From Beutenbergia cavernae DSM 12333 (GTDB lineage: Bacteria; Actinomycetota; Actinomycetes; Actinomycetales; Beutenbergiaceae): DNA of 64,000 nt. The stretch lies in contig NC_012669.1 in NCBI RefSeq assembly GCF_000023105.1, forward strand, positions 1,116,001 to 1,180,000, in the 5' to 3' direction. The translations under genes were made by a program, and so were the position numbers. Shown piece after piece: positions 41,429 through 51,463 of this stretch; position 1 is the stretch's first letter; each line of letters begins with the position of its first letter. The notes under the pieces were generated by a model. That model was given only the letters and a program-made list of their open reading frames with translations. It searched no databases and was not told the origin of the DNA.

Positions 41429-44101
41429 ATGCCGCGACGTCGCAGTCCCGTCCTCCTCGCCGGCGCGCTCGCCGCGGCGGCCGCGCTCGCCGTCGCCCCT
41501 CTCGCGCTCCCCGCGCACGCCGCGGGGCAGCCGCCGGCGACGCCGGTGCTCGTCTCGCCCGCGGACGGCGCGAGCGGCGTCGCCACGTCCGGTCCGCTCG
41601 CGGTGCGCGCGAGCGACCCCGAGGGTGACGCGCTCGACGTCACGTTCCACGCGCGCGAGCGGGGTGCCCCGGGCGGCGAGGACTTCACGCTGCTCGTCAT
41701 CCCCGACACGCAGAACTACGTGAGCAACGCCGCGTACCGCGCCACGATGGGCCAGCAGACCCAGTGGATCGTCGAGCAGCGTGACGCGCTCGACGTCGCC
41801 CTCGTGGCCCACCTGGGCGACATCGTCGGGCTCGACGACCACGAGGGCCAGTTCCAGTTCGCCTCGCAGTACCTGCGCACGCTGGACGACGCGGGTGTGC
41901 CGAACACCGTGCTGCCGGGCAACCACGACATGGACGTCGCGACCGGCGAGGCGCCGCTGTACCACCAGTACTTCCCGGTCAGCCGGTACGCCGGCGCCTC
42001 GTGGAACTCGCCGGCCGTGCGGTACGGCGGGTACTACGGCCAGAGCCAGTTCGGGCCGGACCCGGCGAACCGGCAGAACATGAACAGCTACGTGCTCCTG
42101 ACCGCCGGCGGGATGGACCTCGTGGTCCTCAACCTCGAGTTCAACGCACCCGACGACGTGCTGGCCTGGGCCGACCGGGTGCTGGCCGCCCACCCGCAGC
42201 GCCGCGCGATCCTCGTGACGCACAACTTCATCAACGAGGACGGCGAGTTCGGGCGATCCGTGACGAGGCCGGGCGGGAACTTTCCCGAGGACATGTGGAA
42301 CGAGCTCGTCCGGACGAACTGCAGCATCTTCCTCGTGCTCAACGGCCACAACAGCGACGCGACCCGCGCCGAGGCCCGCCGGACGATGACCAACAGCTGC
42401 GGGCGGCCGGTGCACATGGCCCTGAGCGACTACCAGGACCGCCCGAACGGCGGTGACGGGTGGTTGCGCTACTACCGGTTCCGCCCCTCCGCCGACGTGA
42501 TCGAGGCCGTCACCTACTCGCCGAAGTTCGGCCAGTTCGAGACCGACGCCGACAGCGCGTTCACGTTCCCGTACGACATGCCGTCGCCACCGACGGCGTT
42601 CGCCGAGCTGGGGACGGTCCCGGTCGCCTCCGGAGGCACGGCCACCCTGCCGACCACCGCCCTCGAACCCGGCACGGAGTACGAGTGGTTCGTACGGGCC
42701 GGCGACGGGACGTCCACCGTCCAGAGCCCGACGTGGACGTTCCGCACGGCCGAGGCCGTCGCCCCGATCGCTGCCGACGCGTTCGGACGCACGAGCACGG
42801 CGGGCTGGGGCACCGCTGACGTCGGGGGAGCATGGAGCGTCAGCGGGAGCGCCGCGCGGTACACGGTGCAGGGCGGCGCGGGTCACATCGCGATCCCGGT
42901 CGGCTGGACCCAGAACGCGACGCTCGGTGCCGTCTCGGCGACGAGCACGGACACCACGGCCCGGCTCGCGCTGGGCGCGCTCCCGACCGGGACCACGTAC
43001 CTCTGCCTGGCCGGGCGGCGCGTCGGGAACGCCGACTACTCTGCACGGCTCCGGATCGCCCCCACCGGCGCCGTCGCGCTCTCCCTCACCCGCTCGGGGA
43101 CGGTGCTGGCGAACGGGACGATCCCCGCGCTCACGCTCGGAGGGGGCCAGCAGGTCAACGTCCGCGTCCAGGTCGAGGGGACGTCGCCGACGACGATCCG
43201 CGCGCGCGTGTGGCCGATCGGCGCGGCCGAGCCGACCGCGTGGCAGGTGACCGCCACGGACTCGACGGCAGCCCTCCAGGCCGTGGGCGCCGTCGGCCTC
43301 ATCGGCTACCTCAGCTCGTCCGCGACCGGCGGGCCGCTGGACCTCGTGGTCGACGACGTCGCTGTCCGGTCCGTCGGCGCGCCGCCGCCGCCGCCGCCTC
43401 CGCCTCCGCCTCCGCCTCCGCCTCCGCCGCCTCCGCCTCCGCCTCCGCCTCCGCCTCCGCCGCCGCCGCCTCCGCCTCCGGACGTGCTGGCCGCCGACGC
43501 GTTCGACCGGACGGTCGCCGCCGGCTGGGGCAGCGCGCCGACGGGCGGAGCGTGGACCCACGCCGGGAGCGCGTCGAGGTACGCCGCGAGCGCCGGCGCC
43601 GGCATCCACCGCATGGGACCGGGCGTCACGACGACGTCGACGCTGCGTGCCGTGTCCGCGACGTCGACCGACACCACGCTCGAGCTGAGCCTGTCGGCCG
43701 TGCCGAACGGGCCGGTGCATCTCGTGGTCGCCGGCCGCCGGGTCGATGCCCAGGAGTACGCAGCGCGCGTGCGCACCGCCGCGGACGGGAGCCTGGCGCT
43801 CCATCTCATGCGTTCGTCGACGGCGATCGGCGGCGGAACCGTGCCGGGCCTGCGGATCGGCGCGGGGGACGTGCTGCACGTGCGCGTCCAGGTGCAGGGG
43901 ACCGCCCCGACGACCGTGCGGGCTCGGGTGTGGGCAGCCGGCACCGCCGAGCCGACGACGTGGACCGCCGCCGCGACCGACTCGACGGCCGCGCTCCAGC
44001 GCACCGGCGCCGTCGGCGTCACCGCGTACCTGAGCTCGTCGACGACGTCCGGTGCGATCGAGGTGCGGTGGGACGACCTGGAGGTGCGGACGGTGCCGTG
44101 A
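41429..44101 (+). CDS. Secreted calcineurin-like phosphoesterase with duplicated C-terminal domain
   Basis: 890 residues. Signal peptide about 1-32; a short Ig-like stretch; then a metallophosphoesterase domain (about 85-390) with the metal ligands in VIPDTQNY, HLGDIVG, GNHDMD, VTHNFINEDG and LNGHNSD. A Fn3-like segment leads to a domain of about 205 residues (445-650), a run of 33 prolines (652-684) and a second copy of that domain (686-890). The same domain ends the protein at 13936. It probably acts at or beyond the wall on a phospho-ester such as a polymer or nucleotide. Confidence 0.9.
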   Translation: MPRRRSPVLLAGALAAAAALAVAPLALPAHAAGQPPATPVLVSPADGASGVATSGPLAVRASDPEGDALDVTFHARERGAPGGEDFTLLVIPDTQNYVSNAAYRATMGQQTQWIVEQRDALDVALVAHLGDIVGLDDHEGQFQFASQYLRTLDDAGVPNTVLPGNHDMDVATGEAPLYHQYFPVSRYAGASWNSPAVRYGGYYGQSQFGPDPANRQNMNSYVLLTAGGMDLVVLNLEFNAPDDVLAWADRVLAAHPQRRAILVTHNFINEDGEFGRSVTRPGGNFPEDMWNELVRTNCSIFLVLNGHNSDATRAEARRTMTNSCGRPVHMALSDYQDRPNGGDGWLRYYRFRPSADVIEAVTYSPKFGQFETDADSAFTFPYDMPSPPTAFAELGTVPVASGGTATLPTTALEPGTEYEWFVRAGDGTSTVQSPTWTFRTAEAVAPIAADAFGRTSTAGWGTADVGGAWSVSGSAARYTVQGGAGHIAIPVGWTQNATLGAVSATSTDTTARLALGALPTGTTYLCLAGRRVGNADYSARLRIAPTGAVALSLTRSGTVLANGTIPALTLGGGQQVNVRVQVEGTSPTTIRARVWPIGAAEPTAWQVTATDSTAALQAVGAVGLIGYLSSSATGGPLDLVVDDVAVRSVGAPPPPPPPPPPPPPPPPPPPPPPPPPPPPPPPPPDVLAADAFDRTVAAGWGSAPTGGAWTHAGSASRYAASAGAGIHRMGPGVTTTSTLRAVSATSTDTTLELSLSAVPNGPVHLVVAGRRVDAQEYAARVRTAADGSLALHLMRSSTAIGGGTVPGLRIGAGDVLHVRVQVQGTAPTTVRARVWAAGTAEPTTWTAAATDSTAALQRTGAVGVTAYLSSSTTSGAIEVRWDDLEVRTVP
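43382..43480 (+). repeat. CCG/CCT microsatellite encoding 33 consecutive prolines
   Basis: The 99-base tract of CCG and CCT codons keeps the frame under any unit gain or loss. It links two copies of the same extracellular domain. Trinucleotide slippage would vary linker length without breaking the gene. Confidence 0.95.
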
Positions 44102-44122
44102 CTCGGGCCTCCGGGCTCCCCC

Positions 44123-44128
44123 TAGGAT
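44123..44128 (+). promoter_or_regulatory. -10 of the lipoprotein-mazG unit
   Basis: TAGGAT matches TAnnnT, 53 bases before the GTG of the lipoprotein gene. The following three genes are overlapping or 4 bases apart and may be transcribed from here. Confidence 0.45.
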
Positions 44129-44180
44129 GGTCGCGCTGGTCCCTCGGCCTGCCGGCCGACGCCCTGGAGGAGGTTCATCG

Positions 44181-44744
44181 GTGAGGTCTCAGGCTCGTTC
44201 GGTACGCACGCTCGGCATCGTGGCCGTCGCGCTCACGCTCGGCTCCGCCGTCGTCGGGTGCGCCCAGCGACCCGGAACAGCGGCCACCGTGGACGACTGG
44301 CGGATCACCGAGTCCTACCTCGCCGACACCGTGCGCGAGATCGCCCCGCTCTCCGCGGAGCCGCCGACGGCGCAGGGCACCCTGTCGTCGCTCATCAGCG
44401 CGCCGAGCTACCTCGAGGTGGCCGAGGACAACGGGGCCGGGGTCTCCACCCAGGAGGCGGAGACGTTCCTCGCGTCGATCGCCGAGCAGGTGGGGATCGA
44501 CCCCGACACCGAGTTCGCCGACGGCGTCGTGCTGATCGCGCAGGTCCAGGTCGCCCAGGGGAAGCTGCAGCAGTCGGGCGCGCTGGACGCCGCCGAGCAG
44601 ATCACGGAGCGCGTGACCGAGGCGGACGTGGCCCTCAACCCGCGGTACGGCGAGTGGACGGACGGCCAGATCCAGCCGACCGTCTTCCCGTGGCTCATCA
44701 CGCCGGAGGCCGACTCCGAGACCGACGCCCCCGAGCCCAGCTGA
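44181..44744 (+). CDS. SurA_N-like lipoprotein
   Basis: 187 residues. A lipobox LGSAVVGC (Cys about 27) marks a membrane-anchored lipoprotein. The mature part is helical with EVAEDNGAGVSTQEAETFL and resembles the N-terminal region of SurA/PrsA-type foldases, without a parvulin domain. A gene of this type between mfd and mazG is typical for actinobacteria. GTG 44181 has GGAGGAGG 7 bases upstream. Role in extracytoplasmic folding is inferred from family and place only. Confidence 0.8.
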   Translation: MRSQARSVRTLGIVAVALTLGSAVVGCAQRPGTAATVDDWRITESYLADTVREIAPLSAEPPTAQGTLSSLISAPSYLEVAEDNGAGVSTQEAETFLASIAEQVGIDPDTEFADGVVLIAQVQVAQGKLQQSGALDAAEQITERVTEADVALNPRYGEWTDGQIQPTVFPWLITPEADSETDAPEPS

Positions 44745-44748
44745 CGCC

Positions 44749-45396
44749 GTGAGCGGAGCCCGGGAACCGCAGCTCGTCCTCGTCCGGCACGGGGAGACGG
44801 AGTGGAGCGCCGCCGGGAAGCACACCGGGCGCACCGACCTCCCGCTGACACCGGCGGGCGAGGGGCACGCGCGTCTCGCCGCGCGCGCGATCGCGGGTCG
44901 CACCTTCGGACTCGTCCTCGCGAGCCCGCTGCAGCGGTCCCGCCGCACGGCCGAGCTGCTCGGCTTCCCGGACGCCGTCGTCGACGAGGACGTGGCGGAG
45001 TGGGACTACGGACCGGCCGAGGGGCGCACGTCCGCGGAGATCTCCGCCGAGCTGGGCCGGCGCTGGACGGTGTTCGGTGACGGCGTCGGCTCGCTGCCGG
45101 TGCCCGCCGACGGGCCGGGGGCGCACGCCGGACCGGGGGAGACTCTCGACGACGTCGCGCGGCGAGCGGCCGCCGTCGTCGCCCGCGTGGAGCCGGTGCT
45201 GGACGCCGGCCAGGACGTGCTGGTCGTCGGGCACGGCCACCTCCTGCGGGTGCTCGCGGCGGTCTGGGTCGAGGCCGATCCGGCGTTCGGGTCTCGGCTC
45301 GAGCTCGCCACGGCGGCCGTGTGCCTCCTCGGGTACGGGCACGAGCTGCGCACGATCGAGGGGTGGAACGTCGGCGCCCCGGAGGGCGCGCGGTGA
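44749..45396 (+). CDS. Histidine phosphatase family protein
   Basis: 215 residues. The phosphohistidine motif LVRHGETEW lies near the N-terminus and the second catalytic His in VVGHGHLLRVLA. The acid/base region is EWDYGPAEGRT. These are features of phosphoglycerate-mutase-like acid phosphatases. The GTG start is 4 bases after the lipoprotein stop, and its stop overlaps the mazG start. Substrate not determined. Confidence 0.9.
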   Translation: MSGAREPQLVLVRHGETEWSAAGKHTGRTDLPLTPAGEGHARLAARAIAGRTFGLVLASPLQRSRRTAELLGFPDAVVDEDVAEWDYGPAEGRTSAEISAELGRRWTVFGDGVGSLPVPADGPGAHAGPGETLDDVARRAAAVVARVEPVLDAGQDVLVVGHGHLLRVLAAVWVEADPAFGSRLELATAAVCLLGYGHELRTIEGWNVGAPEGAR

Positions 45397-46103
45397 ACGC
45401 CCGCGCGACCGATTCCGAGCGGGCCGCCGCGGCATTCGCCGAGCTCGTCGTCACGATGGACCGGCTCCGCTCGCCGGGCGGGTGCCCGTGGGACGCCGAG
45501 CAGACCCACGCCTCGCTCGCGCCGTACGCGATCGAGGAGGCGTACGAGGTGGCGGAAGCCGCCGAGTCGGGCGCGGGCGCCGCCCTGCGCGAGGAGCTCG
45601 GAGACCTCCTGTTCCAGCCGGTGTTCCAGGCGCGCATCGCCCAGGAGGGCGACGACCCGTGGGACATCGCCGACGTCGTCGAGGGTCTCGTCGCGAAGCT
45701 GCGGTTCCGCCACCCGCACGTGTTCGGGCGTGACGGGGACGACGACGACGCGGAGCCCGCTGTCGATGCGGCGGCGGTCCGCGGGATGTGGGACGAGCTC
45801 AAGGCGGCCGAGCACGAGGCGAAGGGGAACGGTCGGCGCGGCGTGCTCGACGGGATCCCGGCGTCGCTGCCCGCCCTCGCGCGCGCTCAGAAGGTGATGA
45901 GCCGGGCGCGGAAGGCGGGGTACGCCGTCGGCCCCGATCCCGACGCCCCTGCTGACGACCTGACGGCGGAGATCGGTGCCGACGTGCTCGCCGTCGTCGC
46001 TCGAGCGGCGGCGCTGGGCGTCGACGCGGAGGCGGCGCTGCGCGGGCAGGTCCGCGCCGTGGAGCGCCAGGTGCTCGAGGCCGAGGCCGCCGCCGGGGGC
46101 TGA
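45393..46103 (+). CDS. mazG: Nucleoside triphosphate pyrophosphohydrolase MazG
   Basis: 236 residues. The N-terminal MazG domain is intact: LRSPGGCPWDAEQTHASL, EEAYEVAEA and EELGDLLFQPVFQARIA, which supply the EExxE and ExxD metal ligands. The C-terminal part is shorter and diverged, as in mycobacterial MazG. It hydrolyses NTPs including damaged ones. The GTG overlaps the phosphatase stop. The next gene is eno, as in mycobacteria and streptomycetes. Confidence 0.95.
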   Translation: MNARATDSERAAAAFAELVVTMDRLRSPGGCPWDAEQTHASLAPYAIEEAYEVAEAAESGAGAALREELGDLLFQPVFQARIAQEGDDPWDIADVVEGLVAKLRFRHPHVFGRDGDDDDAEPAVDAAAVRGMWDELKAAEHEAKGNGRRGVLDGIPASLPALARAQKVMSRARKAGYAVGPDPDAPADDLTAEIGADVLAVVARAAALGVDAEAALRGQVRAVERQVLEAEAAAGG

Positions 46104-47573
<1,470 letters not shown>

Positions 47574-47593
47574 GCTTCACCCGCCACGGCCAC

Positions 47594-47620
47594 GGCCGCG
47601 TCCCCGCCCGGGGCGCGGCC
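47594..47620 (+). terminator. Hairpin after eno
   Basis: Stem GGCCGCG (47594-47600) with CGCGGCC (47614-47620), extended inward by CCCCG/CGGGG past one bulged T, with a two-base loop. A T/C-rich stretch follows. Confidence 0.65.
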
Positions 47621-47705
47621 GTCGTCGTCCGTCCCACGCGTCGCCCTCGCGACTCGCGACCGGCGGCTACCCGGATCCGGCGCCGTCGTGAGCGACGATG
47701 ACGGC

Positions 47706-48362
47706 ATGAGTGCCCGCCGTCCGACCGCCCCGCGCGGCAGCTCCGCGCGCCCGGCGACGGCGGGCCAGGGCGCCCGTCCGGTGTCCCAGACCGGCGGTCG
47801 CGCCCGCACGTCGCCGGCTCGGCCGCGAGCAGCGCGCCGCGCCCCAGCCGCAGCTCCGGCCCCGGCCGCCACCGAGACGCCGGTCGCCCGTGCGCCGCGC
47901 GAGGCGACCCCGCCGGCGAGCCCGGACCGCGCGCCCCGAGAGCCGCGCCACGTGACGCTCCGCGCGCTCGTGCTGTTCGTCGTCGCGCTCGTGGCGTTCA
48001 TCGTGCTGATGCCGACCCTGCGCGCGTACGTCGCGCAGCAGGAGCAGCTGCGTGACGTGAACGCCCAGCTCGCCGATGCGCAGGCGCGCACGGAGTCGCT
48101 GCAGGCGGAGTACGACCGGTGGCAGGACCCGACGTACGTCCAGTCGCAGGCGCGCGAGCGGTTCCACATGGTGATGCCGGGCGAGACGATGTACCGCGTG
48201 CTCGACCCGGAGACGGTGACCGGGGAGGACCCCATCGGCGACGTGACCGAGGAGGCGGCGCAGGAGGACGGCGCACTGGTGCCCGATCCCGATCGCGCAC
48301 CCTGGTACGTGACCGTCTGGGACTCGGTGCAGGTGGCCGGCGGCGCTGGTTCGACCGACTGA
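47706..48362 (+). CDS. Septum formation initiator (FtsB/DivIC-like) protein
   Basis: 218 residues. A long disordered Arg/Pro/Ala N-terminus (about 1-85) is followed by one membrane helix (about 87-108, LVLFVVALVAFIVLMP), a short coiled coil (QEQLRDVNAQLADAQARTESLQAEYDRW) and the DPTYVQSQARERFHMVMPGE motif of actinobacterial DivIC-like proteins. It would join the FtsL/FtsQ subcomplex at the septum. ATG 47706 is chosen; GTG 47688 is in frame. It sits between eno and DUF501, as in mycobacteria. Confidence 0.92.
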   Translation: MSARRPTAPRGSSARPATAGQGARPVSQTGGRARTSPARPRAARRAPAAAPAPAATETPVARAPREATPPASPDRAPREPRHVTLRALVLFVVALVAFIVLMPTLRAYVAQQEQLRDVNAQLADAQARTESLQAEYDRWQDPTYVQSQARERFHMVMPGETMYRVLDPETVTGEDPIGDVTEEAAQEDGALVPDPDRAPWYVTVWDSVQVAGGAGSTD

Positions 48363-48433
48363 CCGCCTCGGCACCGGCACGTCGTGCGATCGGGCCGGAC
48401 GGCGTCATCGTCGTCCTGAGGGACACTGGGCGC

Positions 48434-49069
48434 GTGGAGGATTCGACTCAGGAGCCGTCGGGCGCCGCGGCCCACCGCGACCGGCCCGGCCGGTCGGCGG
48501 GTACCCCGGCACCGAGGCACGCCGCCAGCGGCCGCCACGCCGGGCGCATCAGCGGCACGGGGATCCCGAGCGCCGTCGGCAGCAACACCGTCGACGACGT
48601 CGACCTCGCGGTGGTCGCGGAGCAGCTGGGCCGAGGTCCCCGCGGAGTCGTCGGGATCGCGGCCCGGTGCGTGTGCGGCCGGCCGACGGTCGTCCGCACG
48701 GCACCGCGGCTCGAGGACGGCACGCCGTTCCCCACGACGTACTACCTCACGCACCCGCGGGCGGTCGCGGCGATCTCGACGCTCGAGGCGGGCGGCGTCA
48801 TGGCGGAGATGACGCGCCGCCTCGCCGAGGATCCTGACCTCGCCGCCGCCCATCGGGCCGCCCATGAGGACTACCTGCGCCGCCGCGCGGAGCTCGGCGA
48901 CGTGCCGGAGATCGCGAACATCTCCGCCGGGGGGATGCCCGCGCGGGTGAAGTGCCTGCACGTGCTCGCGGCGCACGCCCTCGCCGTCGGCCCGGGCGTC
49001 AACGTGCTCGGCGACGAGACGCTCGCCCTGATCGAGCCGGAGTGGCGTCCCACGCGCTGCACCTGCTGA
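48434..49069 (+). CDS. DUF501 family protein
   Basis: 211 residues. The C-terminal 160 residues match DUF501: DLAVVAEQLGRGPRGVVGIA, RCVCGRPTVVRTAPRL, TTYYLTHPRAVAAISTLEA and NISAGGMPARVKCLHVLAAH. The paired Cys/His residues suggest metal binding. GTG 48434 is 6 bases after GACACT, consistent with a leaderless mRNA, and leaves a disordered N-terminus of about 45 residues. The biochemical role is unknown; the eno-ftsB-DUF501-ppx order is conserved. Confidence 0.88.
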   Translation: MEDSTQEPSGAAAHRDRPGRSAGTPAPRHAASGRHAGRISGTGIPSAVGSNTVDDVDLAVVAEQLGRGPRGVVGIAARCVCGRPTVVRTAPRLEDGTPFPTTYYLTHPRAVAAISTLEAGGVMAEMTRRLAEDPDLAAAHRAAHEDYLRRRAELGDVPEIANISAGGMPARVKCLHVLAAHALAVGPGVNVLGDETLALIEPEWRPTRCTC

Positions 49070-49102
49070 GGCGCTCGTCCGATCGCGGCCGCGGGGCCTG
49101 TC

Positions 49103-50308
49103 TCAGTCCGGAAGCAGCGGCACGGACAGCCCCTGATCGCGCCCCAGCAGCACGGCGCGGGTGAGCGAGTTGCTGCCGAACCTGTCGTGGACGCCGTCGA
49201 GCGCGACGTCGAGCGCGCCCCCGACGGCGTGCACGCCCGGGGTGTCGAACGGCAGGGGAGGCTGGGTCACGTCGTCGTCGTCGAGGTTCGCCACGGAGAT
49301 CCCGACGAGCGTCAGCCCTCGCTCCCCGACCAGCGGCGCCACCGACGCCAGCAGCATCCGCACCGCCGCGAGCACCTCCGCGGTGCTCGCGGTCGCGTGC
49401 GGGAACGTGTGCGACCGCGTGGCGCGCGTGTAGTCGGTGAAGCGCAGCCGCAGCACGACGGTGCGGCCGACGCGGTGCGCCGTCCGCATGCGCCGCGTCA
49501 CCCGGTCGACGATCGCGCAGACCGTCGCGTCGACGCTCTCGGACGTGTGCGGTCCCCGACCGATCGCCCGCTGGGACCCGATCGACCCGCGCCGCCGGCC
49601 GACCACCACCCGCTCCGGGGAGCGCGCGTGGGACAGGGCGTGCAGCACGCGGCCCTGGGCGCGCCCCAGCACGGAGACCAGGATGCCCTCGGGCAGGGAC
49701 GCGACCTCGCCGACGGTGAAGATCCCGTACGAGCGCAGCTTCTCGGCCGTGATGGCGCCGACGCCCCACAGCTTGTCCACCGCGAGCGGGTGCAGGAACG
49801 CCAGCTCGCCGTCGGGCGCGACCTCCAGCAGGCCGTCGGGCTTCGCGACGCCGCTCGCGACCTTCGCGAGGAACTTCGTGCGTGCGACGCCGACGGTGAT
49901 CGGCAGCCCCACCTCCTCGCGCACGCGGCGGCGCAGCCGCTCCGCGATCTCTACCGGCGGTCCGTCGATGCGGTGCAGGCCGGCGACGTCGAGGAACGCC
50001 TCGTCGATCGAGATGCCCTCGACCATCGGCGTCGTGTCGCGGAACACGTCGAACACGGCCTTCGACGCCTCCGAGTACGCGGACATCCGCGGCGGGACGA
50101 CGATCGCCTGAGGGCAGAGGGCGAGCGCCTGCCGGCCGCCCATCGCCGTCGCGACGCCGAGCCGCTTGGCCTCGTAGCTCGCCGCGAGGACGACGCCGCC
50201 CCCGACGATCACCGGCCGGCCGCGCAGCCGGGGGTCGTCGCGCTGCTCGACGGAGGCGTAGAACGCGTCGAGGTCGGCATGGAGGATGGACGCCGTGACC
50301 ACGAACAC
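49103..50308 (-). CDS. dinB: DNA polymerase IV (Y family)
   Basis: 401 residues. Translesion polymerase with the catalytic motifs ILHADLDAFYASVEQ (about 8-22) and EGISIDEAFLDV, the thumb HhH DKLWGVGAITAEKLRSYGI, and a little-finger domain. TQPPLPF near residue 345 resembles a degenerate beta-clamp motif. GTG 50308 or GTG 50302 could be the start. It is inserted antisense between DUF501 and ppx. A second, diverged Y-family gene is at 61378. Confidence 0.93.
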   Translation of the reverse strand: MFVVTASILHADLDAFYASVEQRDDPRLRGRPVIVGGGVVLAASYEAKRLGVATAMGGRQALALCPQAIVVPPRMSAYSEASKAVFDVFRDTTPMVEGISIDEAFLDVAGLHRIDGPPVEIAERLRRRVREEVGLPITVGVARTKFLAKVASGVAKPDGLLEVAPDGELAFLHPLAVDKLWGVGAITAEKLRSYGIFTVGEVASLPEGILVSVLGRAQGRVLHALSHARSPERVVVGRRRGSIGSQRAIGRGPHTSESVDATVCAIVDRVTRRMRTAHRVGRTVVLRLRFTDYTRATRSHTFPHATASTAEVLAAVRMLLASVAPLVGERGLTLVGISVANLDDDDVTQPPLPFDTPGVHAVGGALDVALDGVHDRFGSNSLTRAVLLGRDQGLSVPLLPD

Positions 50309-50365
50309 ATGTTCGCCCCGGGCGCCGACATCCGGCCACCGCGGCGGGAGCCGGCGCGCGCCTCC

Positions 50366-50371
50366 TAGGGT
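50366..50371 (+). promoter_or_regulatory. Leaderless -10 of ppx
   Basis: TAGGGT ends 6 bases before the GTG start at 50378, so the predicted TSS coincides with the start codon and no RBS is present. Confidence 0.55.
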
Positions 50372-50377
50372 GGGCGC

Positions 50378-51337
50378 GTGACTCGTGTGGCCGCCATCGA
50401 CTGCGGGACCAACTCCATCCGCCTCCTCGTCGCCGACGTCGCCGGACGGGACGACGGCAGCCCGCGTCTCGTGGAGGTGGCGCGCGAGATGGAGGTCGTG
50501 CGCCTCGGGCAGGGGGTCGACCGGACCGGCGAGCTCGCCCCGGAGGCGCTCGCGCGGACGCTCGCCGCGACGCGACGGTACGCGGCGATCTGCGCGGACG
50601 CCGGAGTGGACCGCGTGCGGTTCGTGGCGACGTCGGCCACCCGCGACGCGCGCAACCGGGCCGAGTTCGTCGAGGGCGTGCGGGCAGCGATCGGCGTCGA
50701 GCCGGAGGTCGTCAGCGGCGCCGAGGAGGCGGCGCTGTCGTTCGCCGGCGCCGCGAGCGCGCTGGTCCCGGGCGAGGGACCGGCGCTCGTCGTCGACCTC
50801 GGCGGCGGATCCACCGAGCTCGTGCTGGGGGCGACGTCCGCCGGCGCGCCGTCGTCGATCTCCCTCGACGTCGGGTCCGTCCGCCTGACCGAGCGCCACC
50901 TCGTGAGCGATCCCCCGACGCAGGCCGAGATCGACGCCGCCGCCTCGGACGTGCGGGCAGCGCTCGACGACGCCGCCGCCGTCGTGCCCCTCGGTGAGAC
51001 CGGCACGCTGATCGGCGTCGCCGGCTCGATCACCACCGTCGCCGCGCACGCGATGCGCCTCGAGGCGTACGACCGCACGCGGATCGACGGCGCCCGCATC
51101 CCCGTCGGCATCGTGCTCGCGGCGTGTCAGGACCTCCTGGCGATGACGCGCGAGGAGCGCGCCGCGCTGCCGTACATGCACCCCGGCCGGGTCGACGTCA
51201 TCGGTGCCGGCGCGCTCGTCTGGTTCGAGATCGTGACCCGGGTGCACGCCGCGGTCGCGGCTCGCGGGGGACAGCTGCGGGACGTCGTCACGAGCGAGCA
51301 CGACATCCTCGACGGGATCGCGCTCAGCCTCGCCTGA
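50378..51337 (+). CDS. ppx: Ppx/GppA family exopolyphosphatase
   Basis: 319 residues. ASKHA-fold phosphatase: phosphate-1 loop IDCGTNSIRLLVAD at the N-terminus and the second glycine-rich loop VVDLGGGSTELVLG. EVVSGAEEAALSF carries the conserved catalytic-region Glu. It lacks the C-terminal HD-like extension of E. coli Ppx, like the short actinobacterial type. It hydrolyses terminal phosphate of polyphosphate and/or pppGpp. Confidence 0.93.
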   Translation: MTRVAAIDCGTNSIRLLVADVAGRDDGSPRLVEVAREMEVVRLGQGVDRTGELAPEALARTLAATRRYAAICADAGVDRVRFVATSATRDARNRAEFVEGVRAAIGVEPEVVSGAEEAALSFAGAASALVPGEGPALVVDLGGGSTELVLGATSAGAPSSISLDVGSVRLTERHLVSDPPTQAEIDAAASDVRAALDDAAAVVPLGETGTLIGVAGSITTVAAHAMRLEAYDRTRIDGARIPVGIVLAACQDLLAMTREERAALPYMHPGRVDVIGAGALVWFEIVTRVHAAVAARGGQLRDVVTSEHDILDGIALSLA

Positions 51338-51356
51338 CGACGGCTCCCGACGCCCG

Positions 51357-51408
51357 GTGCGTGACGTCTCCCGCTCCGCCTCGGCGTGTCGCGAGAGGGA
51401 TCACGCAC
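51357..51408. terminator. Inverted repeat between convergent genes
   Basis: GTGCGTGA (51357-51364) pairs with TCACGCAC (51401-51408); the intervening TCTC/GAGA can extend the stem imperfectly. It lies between the convergent ppx and hydrolase stops and could terminate both. Confidence 0.45.
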
Positions 51409-51463
51409 TCGGCGGTCGGCTGTGGAGGGGCGGGGCGGCGGCGCCGATCGTCAGCCGCGACCG

